Positions 24,052-32,611 of a DNA stretch of 64,000 nucleotides are shown here, in pieces. The DNA comes from Priapulus caudatus (Eukaryota > Priapulida > Priapulimorpha > Priapulimorphida > Priapulidae): NCBI RefSeq assembly GCF_000485595.1, contig NW_014577076.1, forward strand, positions 178,974-242,973, in the 5' to 3' direction. The position numbers and the translations under genes were made by a program. Each line of letters begins with the position of its first letter. The first letter of the stretch is position 1. The notes under the pieces are model-generated. The model was given only the letters and a program-made list of their open reading frames with translations, did no database searches and was not told the origin of the DNA.

Positions 24052-24375
24052 ATATCATTCGGTTGACATAAATATTATGCGAGTCATTGACGACCGTTTG
24101 TGGACGTTGATAGAGACCATGTGTTTTGCGAGGTAACACTAAGTCGCAGAGACAACTGCGCGTAACTGCGTGCTTTATCACTGACTGCCAGGTCACCTCA
24201 TAAGCCATGTATGATTTGCGAAGAGGTTGTCCGACGAGTCTGCTTACAAAGGGAATGATGCCAACCGTATCATTCGATTGAACAGAACATTACAAGAATC
24301 ATGCGATGTACGATATGTAGCATGTATTATAAATACTGGTTAAAGCTGAGTCGCAATGACAACTGCGCATAGCTA
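24052..24375 (+). repeat. Diverged tandem duplication, about 210 bp unit
   Basis: ATATCATTCGGTTGACATAA at 24052 recurs as GTATCATTCGATTGAACAGA at 24268. GTCGCAGAGACAACTGCGCG at 24143 recurs as GTCGCAATGACAACTGCGCA at 24350. Spacings of 216 and 207 bp show the same order with indels, so this is an old duplication. Confidence 0.65.
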
Positions 24376-24379
24376 AATG

Positions 24380-25325
24380 ATTTGCACGACCTTGGCCAAT
24401 GTTTTTGCCTCCCTGTAGGAGAGACCTAGGAGTATCTAGGACCAACGGCTTGTTGTAAACCGGAGAACCGTCGTTTCCTAATCGCCGTCCCCACTGATTC
24501 CTATAATGTACTGGTATTCCAATTTCTTTAGAATCAGATGCGAATTGTATTTCTGGTGCAGGATTTCGACAAAAAAAATTATTATAGCAGCAAATTTCTC
24601 GCTGGGTGGAAATTGTCTATCGACTAACCCATTTTACGGACACCCGGAGAAATCGTAAAGTTCTAGTATCGCAGTTGTGCATACGATTGCTTGTGTAGGG
24701 AAGTATTATTACATCAGCGTGGCTACTCCATGCGTGGTACCATTTAAACGGTGCCCTGCAGGGAAATTGCGTTTTCCCCTTTGGCTCTACCAAAGGTTTT
24801 CGAGATTCCCCTCAGAGTGTTCAAATTTTAAGATTGAAGAGTGAATTAGGCGCGTTTTTTCTATTTTACACAATTCGCTTTGGAACCTCACAGTATTCCC
24901 TAGCATGAATAGCCCATTCTTCATCTGATTACGCATAAGAATTGAACCGGATTAATGGGAGTATGCCTGCTAACCATGCAGTAAAGATGTACAGAATAAT
25001 CTCAGAGGAAAGAATAAGTTAAAGTTTATAACATCAGAGATATATTAGTTGTCACTGATGGATAGAAGGATTGACCTATCCTTTAGTTTAAAGTCAGACA
25101 GTAAATTTCAATGATGCACCCCTCTGAATTCCTCTCCTAGCATTTCATCTCTCTTATAACATCCCCTCTCTGGCCCTGTGTTGGTGCGTGCTTGTGCACG
25201 TGCATTTGGGTGTGTGGAAGAAGGGGGGGGGGGCAAGAATTCGTGCATGTGTATGTGAATGTAGGGGCGTTCGTTTTGGACAATTGCTGTTTACCTATCT
25301 CTCTATTACTCTGGTAATCGCGCGA
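24380..25325. other. No gene recognised
   Basis: Unique sequence. A G run occurs at 25223-25232 and nothing else is recognisable. Confidence 0.45.
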
Positions 25326-25331
25326 TCACTC

Positions 25332-25372
25332 TTTCTTTCTGTCTCTCCCTCTCCCTCTTCCTCTCCGTCTCC

Positions 25373-25434
<62 letters not shown>

Positions 25435-25452
25435 GTCTGTCTCTCAGTATCT
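25332..25452. repeat. CT-rich tract and (AT)n microsatellite
   Basis: TCTCCCTC pyrimidines are followed by (AT)n at 25375-25432 and then CTGTCTGTCTCTC. Confidence 0.95.
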
Positions 25453-26061
25453 CTCCCTCTCTTGATTACCATCCCCATTGTCACCTCTTTCTCTCTCGCT
25501 CTACGCCATTATCTCCTCGCCCTTCTTTCATTTTCGTTCTCTCCCTACTGAGGTAGACGCGATTTCCTTGCAACTGGAGCCCAAGCATCTCCGACGCAAG
25601 AATTCATTTCCCTGGCCAATCCTTAAGAGCATCGATCATTCGTTCGCTCGCACCACACTGAGCATGGAAGTGAAACAGTCTCTGGCAGAAAGATGGGTGG
25701 TCGATGTTTTCGCACCAGCGGAGGAGACTGGTGAGAGTTTCTCGTGCGGACACACGGAGCGCCATCGATTTCTCGATATTCTGTCGACACGTTGACGTTT
25801 ATCTAATTTTCCTGCGTCACTGATTTTATCAATAAGGGAGGCCACGGAGTTATGGCCTAGCGATCGTGGACATTAATGTTGGGCTTCCTGGCGCTGCGGT
25901 ATTCGCGCGTGCACGAGCTCTGTGTGTGCATGAATGCTTAGGTTCTACTGACGGTTAGTTCATGGGAAGAGCGCTTGCCGGGCCAGGGAATCTGCGTAAT
26001 ATCCGCATAGGAAATAATAGTGAAAATCTCTGATGATGCTACCTACAATACGTAGTTGCTA
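25453..26061. other. No gene recognised
   Basis: Open frames on both strands at 25478-25845 lack any recognisable domain or splice context. Confidence 0.4.
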
Positions 26062-26118
<57 letters not shown>

Positions 26119-26212
26119 TGCTGTAGCTGTGCGTGCGGTGCGTGCGTGCCGCTGCGTGCGGGTGCGTGCGTGCGTGGCGTGCGTGCGTTGCGTGCGTGGC
26201 GTGCCGTGCGTG

Positions 26213-26247
<35 letters not shown>

Positions 26248-26274
26248 TCGTGCCGTGGCGTGGCGTGCTGTGTG
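26062..26274. repeat. GT then GCGT microsatellite with GTGC/GGCGT variants
   Basis: About 20 GT units grade into GCGT units with interruptions (GCCGTGCGTGGCGTGC). The open frames encode only Cys/Val/Arg/Ala or His/Ala/Arg/Thr repeats. Confidence 0.95.
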
Positions 26275-26370
26275 TTTTTCAAATGCATGTCTGCATTTAT
26301 TGTTTTTTCGTGCATAGAGTGGTGATTTGGTCGCTAGGGTATACACTGTTTACATATCAGTAGTAGGTCT

Positions 26371-26601
26371 CAGGGGAGAGATAGTGATCAGAAGTTGTGG
26401 ATATAGAAATCAGTTAACCATAACCCTAACCCTAATCCTAATCCTAACCCTACCCTAACCGTAACCCTATCCCTAATTCTAAAATAAAACAAAATTAGCC
26501 AAAATAATAAAAAAATAAAATAAACAAGAGACAAAATTAGCCACAGAGCCGTTTTTGTTAGCGCTTAACGCGCCCTCTAGCGGATCACTATCTCTCCCCT
26601 G
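26371..26601. mobile_element. MITE with perfect 19-bp ends CAGGGGAGAGATAGTGATC
   Basis: CAGGGGAGAGATAGTGATC at 26371-26389 is repeated as its exact reverse complement at 26583-26601. The CAGGG start resembles hAT-superfamily ends. The interior holds a run of CCCTAA-type repeats (about 26419-26476) and AAAATAAAA-rich sequence with no reading frame. The flanking 8 bp on the two sides do not match, so no target duplication supports hAT. The assignment rests on the terminal sequence alone. Confidence 0.85.
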
Positions 26602-26870
26602 TGCAAAATTCTTTACATATTATATGGGGAGTATAGTGGCTTCATGTTTTAGATTTAAACGAGTTTACATCGGATTTTAATTTAGTATTTGACATTTCGA
26701 TTTTGACATTTGTGGGATTCTAACTGACGCACTGATTTGCCTACAAACAAAATCTTTAATTCTAGGCATTGATTGTATGAATTTATGATTTCCGTATGAT
26801 TGGTCTGTAGTGCCATCGTAATGATGGTCATTTCCATTACATCATTGAGGTATGGTAATCATACCTGTTT

Positions 26871-27360
26871 TTAGCTCAGCTGACGAAGTCAGATGCAGCG
26901 TGTAGAATCGCATAAGCGTCCGTCCGTCCGTCTGTCCCTGCTAGCTTCCAACCGTGCGTGCGCCCGTCAACAGTTGGGCACAAATCTTAACCGCTCGACG
27001 TACGGTCTTGTATATCGGGACGCGTCGGGGGATCGCGAAAAGAGCTCGGATGTCGAATTTGGGGGGTCAATGGTCAAAGGTCAAGATGTGTCAATGAGGG
27101 GGAATATTTCCCCCTTAACTTAAGGTATAGGAGGAATACGGAATTGCGGCACAAATCTCAACGGCCTCGACACCTACGCTCTTAATATTCGATGTATAGT
27201 CATTAGTGTGATGGGAGGAAACCCATCACCAGTGCGAAATTGGAGGTCACAGGTCAAGGGCAGTTGGAAAGGCAGATTATCAGACATTTTTGAGCGAATG
27301 GTCTATAACGGACGAAGTGCAAAACTTTTAGAGAAGGTGTGCTGATACACCTTTTGCCCT
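26871..27360 (+). repeat. Dispersed non-autonomous repeat with CGTCCGTCCGTCC block
   Basis: It begins TTTTTAGCTCAGCTGACGAA and has a CGTCCGTCCGTCCGTCTGTC block at about 26919-26937, then CACAAATCTTAACCG, GGTCAATGGTCAAAGGTCAA, and a second CACAAATCTCAACGG and GGAGGTCACAGGTCAAGG. This layout resembles a repeat type I associate with invertebrate genomes (from memory, not a database match). Small hairpins lie inside: GGGGGAATATTTCCCCC near 27100, GATGGGAGGAAACCCATC near 27210 and AAGGTGTGCTGATACACCTT near 27333. Edges are approximate. Confidence 0.65.
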
Positions 27361-27424
27361 CAATAGGTGAGGGTTAAACATGGATTTGTTGACTGTTAAC
27401 AAAGGACTGAAACTGCTTTTGTTA

Positions 27425-27510
27425 TTAGACCTCCACTCTCCCTCCCCCCCCACAACCTCCCCTCCGCCTCCCCCCCTCCACTCACCTCCTCACTCCACCA
27501 CATATCTACT
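27425..27510. repeat. C-rich pyrimidine tract
   Basis: CTCCACTCTCCCTCCCCCCC-type sequence without a stable period. Confidence 0.75.
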
Positions 27511-27837
27511 ACCTCACGGCTCGAAACGAATATGCCTGATTAACATGTTAATATAGTGAAGTCATTCAAGTTTCACGAGGTGTCTCTTTAATTACTTGTA
27601 CGACCGGTATGCAAAGCTAGTTCATGATTTGAGATCGTGTATAGTAGTATGCTAGATATATGCCTGAGCGCGAACGCGGTGGCGGGAGCGCCCTTGATTG
27701 CGGATTGCACAGTGAGGTTTATCAGAAGAATACCCGGCTTACAAGTAACGTCAGTGAGGCGCTGGTCGCTCTGCGGCATTGTTTATTTTTATTTTCGCGT
27801 CGACCAAGCGGTTGGCATGATGACATGTGGTGTATGC

Positions 27838-28265
27838 AGGAGGGGGCGTACGTGAGGGTCGTACGACCCCCCAAAAATTTTATAAAGGTCCACATTTTTT
27901 CAAAAGGGACAGTTTAGTTGCGAGGGCCTTTTTACACTGACATAAGATGAATAAGATCAGTACCAGCAATGAGTCAAAACATTGCCAATGCCCCCCCCCC
28001 CCCCCCCCCCCCCCCCCCGCCCCCCCCCCCCCCCCCCCCCTGACGTAAATCTATCCCAATTCCAGCCAATTCTTGAAACTGAGCCTTTTTTTTAACAAAT
28101 GTTTGGTTCATAAAAGAGAGACAAAGACTGACAAGACAAAGACAAGACCAGATTAAAGACAAAAGTTCAAGAAAACGTCTGTTTTCAACTGAATCAGAAA
28201 CTTGTTTTTTTAAACTGATAAATTGTTTTTTGAAAACAAATTGTCTTGGGTTTTAATTTAAATTG
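27838..28265. repeat. Transposon-like debris with 50-base C tract
   Basis: GAGGGTCGTACGACCCCCCA near 27854-27873 is a self-complementary block. A C tract broken by a single G at 28019 fills 27991-28040. AAAGACAAGACAAAGACAAG follows near 28120. The sequence resembles the inside of cut-and-paste elements but has no identifiable termini. Confidence 0.5.
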
Positions 28266-28468
28266 CAGGGCGTGTTTACAGGCGTGGCCAGGGGTCGCGG
28301 AGTTTGGTTCTCTGCCCCCCTGCTCGCGCAGAAAACGCATCTAAGGAGGGTCTAATTTCAAAATTTTCTGGGAGGCCCCCAGACCCCCCCCCCCTTCGCG
28401 TGCTTTACCAAGTTTGGGTTACGGTTAGGGACCCCCCCCCCTGTACAAATCCTGTAAGCACGCCCCTG
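28266..28468. mobile_element. CAGGG-ended MITE, about 203 bp
   Basis: The left end CAGGGCGTGTTTACAGG and the right end read in reverse, CAGGGGCGTGCTTACAGG, form a 17-18 bp imperfect inverted repeat of hAT-like type. Inside are C-rich runs and AAAATTTTCTGGGAGGCCCC. No matching 8-bp flanks are visible (TTAAATTG versus TTTGTATC). Confidence 0.65.
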
Positions 28469-28544
28469 TTTGTATCGACATGTGTAAACACATCGTGCTG
28501 CTATTGCGTTGTGAAAAGGCGGCCGCTTCCAAAAAATTATATCA

Positions 28545-28580
28545 CGAACCCACCCAGAAAAAATCCTGGATACACCCCTG
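28545..28580 (-). mobile_element. Second CAGGGG-type terminus, nested or truncated
   Basis: Read on the minus strand this is CAGGGGTGTATCCAGGATTT. It is a related terminus lying 112 bp beyond the right end of the 28266-28468 element. It could close a larger composite whose left partner is diverged or lost. Confidence 0.5.
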
Positions 28581-28659
28581 GATGATGCTTCCTTGAGTCG
28601 GGAACATTTGTTCTTTACAATGCTATACTAGTCCGCCGTCTTCCGGGCCGGCTATTTTT

Positions 28660-28850
28660 ATCGTGACACCATCACTTGCCACTTGCCACACTCTATCTCT
28701 GTTTGCTAAATGCTAAGCAGACAAGCCGTGTGTACCATTTTTCTTTCCAATTTTTCTTTACCATCTTTCCAAGTCTTTGGTATGACCCGGTCGGGAGAAC
28801 CCCCGACCTTCCAAATGCGAGGCGAGCACTCTACCATTGAGCCATCGCTG
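28660..28850 (-). mobile_element. tRNA-derived SINE
   Basis: On the minus strand, TGGCTCAATGGTAGAGTGCT (from about 28844) fits a Pol III A box and D-arm. GTTCTCCCGACC near 28793-28803 fits a damaged B box (GGTTCTCCC where the consensus has GGTTCGAATCC). The middle CTCGCCTCGCAT resembles a tRNA-Ala(CGC) anticodon region. The body continues with GGTCATACCAAAGACTT, AATGGTAC and CTTAGCATTTAGCA, a conserved SINE tail layout. This is a SINE rather than a working tRNA, because the 3' half does not fold as a tRNA. The 3' edge is approximate. Confidence 0.8.
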
Positions 28851-28978
28851 TGGTGCATAAATCCTACCTGATTAGGCATTAATAGATCTGCAAAGCTCGA
28901 TTTTTGCACGCCCGAGATTCCCTTGTTTGGATCTTTAACTACATTAAAAAGTTTCAGCTGGAGATTTTGTTTGTAATC

Positions 28979-28981
28979 GGG

Positions 28982-29014
<33 letters not shown>
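28979..29014 (+). repeat. Interstitial TTAGGG array
   Basis: Six GGGTTA-type units in a row with one extra T (GGGTTTAGGG). It is followed by AAAATTAACAAAATTAACAA, which recalls the AT-rich flank of the CCCTAA run at 26419-26476. Confidence 0.9.
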
Positions 29015-29015
<1 letters not shown>

Positions 29016-29019
29016 AAAT

Positions 29020-30000
29020 TAACAAAATTAACAAAATTCTGGATAACGAATCGAGATCGGAATTAATTTATATAAAAATCGACAAGCACAACATTGCCCG
29101 TGATTGCCCCTCATTTTCGACCTATACGTTATGTAGGGCTCTGTGCTTGTCTACGTAACCTGTAGCACGATGTATTACATAGAAATTCTGAATAGGTTTT
29201 GCATCCGCCAATAAGTCCATGTTTTCAGTCCTCGCGGCTGTAGTGTTAAGAACATTATCCAAAATTACTTTTCATTACGTGCGACGTTAATTACTATAAT
29301 AAACGGCAAATTACTCATTTACGTGAACACATGTTTTCTGTGCGGAGAATGCAGGTTCTCTCGATTTTCTCAGAGTCGAGCACAACGACGTCACAATGTT
29401 TATGTTCTCGCAACAATTGATGGTGCCTAGGATTAAATAAAGATTGATTAATTAATTAACTGCAATTTTATTATAATTATATGCATCTTGGTGTTGTTCT
29501 CGCGCCGTCTTTCGCGGCAGTGATCTATTGTTGACGTAATACGTTAATAATGACCACACGTGCATGTCAGCTAGCAGTGGGGCAGGTATACTAATCAATG
29601 AAACTCTCTGCTACCTACTGTAGGAGGAACTTTAACGTTAGGGTTCAGCTGATGAACTGTTCATTTAGGTAAGGACCAATTTAATATTAATGTGAACATT
29701 ACAAATTTATTCATGACGACTTCAAATTTTCCTTTATCGTAAACATGTCACCCATCCGTCTAGAGATTGAGAAAAACTGGTCATCGAACGAACTTATCGT
29801 TCTTATAACTGAATCTTGCACGTCACTTGCGTTTCTAGAGTATTATCTATACTCAAGCAGACAGTGCTTTGATGTACTAGGCAGGTAATTAGGCTTGGTA
29901 GCCGCGCCATGTCTGACTCAGTGACCAGGCTTCCTCTGGTGTAGCCATGAGTAACCGAGACGCTAATGACTGCGTGTGGCGAGCCGCCGGTCACAAGCAG
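29020..30000. other. No gene recognised
   Basis: Unique AT-leaning sequence. No coding or repeat signal that I can support. Confidence 0.45.
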
Positions 30001-30009
30001 GACACGAAC
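30001..30009. repeat. 9-bp target-site duplication, left
   Basis: GACACGAAC, repeated exactly at 30092-30100 on the other side of the 82-bp palindromic insertion. Confidence 0.9.
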
Positions 30010-30091
30010 TAGCACTAGTACTATAGCCCTTCGCTCCGCCGCAGGGCGAGAGAGCCGTGCGGCGGAGCGAAGGGCTGTAGTACTAGAGCTA
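30010..30091. mobile_element. 82-bp palindromic mini-element (family P1), copy B
   Basis: The first 34 bases (TAGCACTAGTACTATAGCCC, then TTCGCTCCGCCGCA) pair with the last 34 with only two mismatches, around a 14-base loop (GGGCGAGAGAGCCG). An exact 9-bp duplication, GACACGAAC, flanks it. It shares length, duplication size and about 20 terminal bases with 41320-41401, but most of the stem interior differs. No coding capacity, so it must be mobilised in trans if it is still mobile. Confidence 0.93.
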
Positions 30092-30100
30092 GACACGAAC
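30092..30100. repeat. 9-bp target-site duplication, right
   Basis: GACACGAAC, an exact copy of 30001-30009. Confidence 0.9.
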
Positions 30101-30256
30101 GAGCTGGCTGGCTACTAGCATCAACAACTCACGATTACATCCCACGACGGATGGCTTATATCGCCTCTCTTATACGCGCACGTCGTTTCTCACCCCGAAG
30201 GCGTTATCGTGAATTACCGCTGTACGGTATTACGCTGTTACGTATTTACCGCTGTA

Positions 30257-30644
30257 CCGTAGAGTTTGGACGCTCGCCCGAAACTGGACGCTCCTAAGTG
30301 CGCATGCGCGCAGGCGCCTCTTGTTTTGCAAGGGCGCATGCGCAGTAGTCATCTGCGCATCTCGCCCATCGAAAACGGTCGCAATAAACAAACATGGGGG
30401 CCAACCCGGTCACTCATGGAAACATTTGATTGAAACAATTTGCAATGTAGTAAGTTAGTAAGACTGTGTTATGTATGTCAGGTTACAAGGCGAAACAAAA
30501 AGAAAACAAAAGAGCATGGCTACTATTTTCTACGGCCCTGCAAAACAAGATTCAAACAAAAAGAAAACAAGAGAAAAACAAAAGAGCATGCGCGCGTGCG
30601 CACTTAGGAGCGTCCAGTTTCGGGCGAGCGTCCAAACTCTACGG
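30257..30644. mobile_element. 388-bp element with ~48-bp near-perfect inverted ends
   Basis: The left arm from 30257 begins CCGTAGAGTTTGGACGCTCG and continues through CCCGAAACTGGACG to CTCCTAAGTGCGCA. The right arm ends at 30644 with the exact reverse complement. One mismatch follows, then GCGCGC. Inside are two copies of an AAAAAGAAAACAA...AGAGCATG segment (about 30495-30520 and 30558-30590). No target duplication is clear. The left flank holds three diverged copies of GCTGTACGGTATTAC. Open frames at 30466-30903 run out of the element and lack known motifs. Confidence 0.85.
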
Positions 30645-30649
30645 GACAC

Positions 30650-31620
30650 CTGTATACGAGCTTATTTTGAGAGAAAAAACCACAGCACGAACTCATTGGC
30701 CATCGGCCTTCGCTGCTGTTACGATGGTGGTGGCCCCGCTGCGCCATAACACCGCCATGTTATTATCACGGATACGCTATATGCTCAGCGATTCGTACGC
30801 GATTCTCACGTATGCTCAAGTAATAGGATTTGTTGTACAAAGTTCCGAACGACGGCCGCTAATAAACTGTCAATTCAATGCGAGATCAATTCAATGTTGG
30901 TAGCAGGGTAACTGCATGAAAATTCACGTACTTAATTCGAACAAATCAAATATAATGTGGCAATGGAATGCTTTTCTCTAGTTTGCGAGATTTTGAATTT
31001 TTGCAGTGGTTAATCGAGTAACGCATCGCACTCCGTCAGACTTCGACAATAATTATTATTCGCCATATTCAGTTTATTTAGAGCTGACGTGTGGAAGTGC
31101 CTTACCCATGCACCATGTACACAGTGTGTCACGTCAAGCTTCACAACAATCTTCTATCTTTCTCCAACCTGCTATACATAGTCCACTGTTAAAATATACA
31201 CCTATATGCGTAACCTTTCAATATCTCTGCACCTATATCCTTTCCACCTAAAACCGGCTTGATTAGTCTTATAGTTTCTCATATTTACTCAATTAGTGTG
31301 TACAGTCGTCGTTCATATATCACAATAAACACGGAAGCATTGATTGCAATTAGTGAACTAGCGAGTATTGTTTTGACACCTCGCGATATTCTCACGGCAC
31401 ATGCGGTGTGTAGGTAACTAGACGTTTACGGTCCATTGTAAAATTTATTTAGGTTATATAATTGTATGCATGTGTTCGCGAGAACGTTTGCACATAATAG
31501 TGGCCACGGTTCATAGAATTAGTATTCAACTTGACTGCCCCTCGACTTGTGAACTTGTGATTTTCCTGCCCTGCCCTAGGGGGACGGAGTTTTATTCAAT
31601 AAGTATGTTGTGGACGGAGA
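30650..31620. other. No gene recognised
   Basis: Unique sequence. No coding frame or repeat that I can support. Confidence 0.45.
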
Positions 31621-31621
31621 T

Positions 31622-31634
31622 AGAGAGAGAGAGA

Positions 31635-31691
<57 letters not shown>

Positions 31692-31748
31692 AGAGTGAGA
31701 GAGAGAGCGAGAAGGAGGGAGAGCGCGCCCGAGAAGGAGAGAGAGAGA
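31622..31748. repeat. (GA)n microsatellite with GCGC interruptions
   Basis: GAGAGA tract broken by GCGCGCGC and GAAGGAGG. The Glu/Arg and Leu/Ser frames are artefacts. Confidence 0.95.
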
Positions 31749-31984
31749 ACTTCTCACATGCAACCATATACTACAATTTATACCCGGTACAGGCGTTTAT
31801 CAGTGACATCACAGCCCTAGCAGACTAAATTACCACATACCACAGGGTGGCTAGTTAATGAGACGTTGCATCACAAAGACGGAGAAGGGGGCTGAGTCAA
31901 TAAAAATGCAGTTATTATGACTAGCCTGTAGAATAAGATTGCATGTTTACAATATTGCATCGGGAGGCAGTTAGGAAAACTAGG

Positions 31985-32090
31985 GGGATCGTTGAGACAC
32001 TGGTGGTAATTGAGACAGGGACACTGAGGCTAGGGAATCGCAGAGACACGGGGGGTCATTGAGACAAGAGTCATTGCGACACCGGAGCCG
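31985..32090 (+). repeat. Degenerate tandem repeat, (C)ATTGAGACA units
   Basis: GTTGAGACACTGG, ATTGAGACAGGGACACTG, CGCAGAGACACGGGGGG, CATTGAGACAAGAG and CATTGCGACACCGG follow one another at about 15-27 bp steps. Confidence 0.6.
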
Positions 32091-32464
32091 TAATTAAAAG
32101 GAACGCATTGAAGGCTTCTTTTGCATAATTGTAATGCTTTGCGTTAATATAGAGACGTCGTTGAAGCTTGCGTGAGTCAATGACAAAGTCGCTGTTCTAT
32201 ACTAGCCTCGCGGTGTGCTTGCAAACAATGAACAAGACGCGCGAGACGATGCACTGCTGCACGCAGTATACCGCGTGTAAGAATAATGTCGATGGAAGAG
32301 CACGGCGCAGGCTGCATTGCTGCTCTCGGTGCATAAACTAAGGTGAAATGGCAATTAGGCTGTCTCGATCAGGAGCAGCGTCTGGCAATGTGTCACATAG
32401 AGGCGACACGCGACCCATACGTCACCGTATAAGATCAGGTGTTTTCCCTGAAGGCTGCCTAGTG

Positions 32465-32465
<1 letters not shown>

Positions 32466-32496
<31 letters not shown>
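32466..32496. repeat. (TA)n tract at the transposon boundary
   Basis: About 15 TA units directly adjoin the 3' terminus of the Helentron-like element. An AT tract also borders its other end at 34102-34110. Confidence 0.93.
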
Positions 32497-32497
<1 letters not shown>

Positions 32498-32508
32498 TAG
32501 CTGGGCTA

Positions 32509-32524
32509 CCCGGCGATGCCCGGG
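32509..32524 (-). terminator. 3' terminal hairpin of the rolling-circle element
   Basis: CCCGG (32509-32513) pairs with CCGGG (32520-32524) over a 6-base loop, about a dozen bases inside the CTAG end. In Helitron-like elements such a hairpin marks the 3' end and is thought to stop rolling-circle transfer. That role is inferred from the family. Confidence 0.75.
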
Positions 32525-32611
32525 ATTAAAGAGCTAGAATTTAGTCTGCTATGACGGCTGTACTGATCTTATTCGGATTTTATAAATCTGTGCCAATAAT
32601 TTCACTTCTGG

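Noticed and set aside
24052-24375. CRISPR-like or regularly spaced repeat
   Set aside because: There are only two diverged units with unequal spacing, in an animal genome.
26419-26476. Chromosome end or fusion point
   Set aside because: The TTAGGG-type run is short, impure and enclosed within the perfect inverted ends of a small element.
28775-28850. Functional tRNA gene
   Set aside because: The A and B boxes are present but the B box is damaged, the 3' half does not fold as a tRNA and a SINE body follows.
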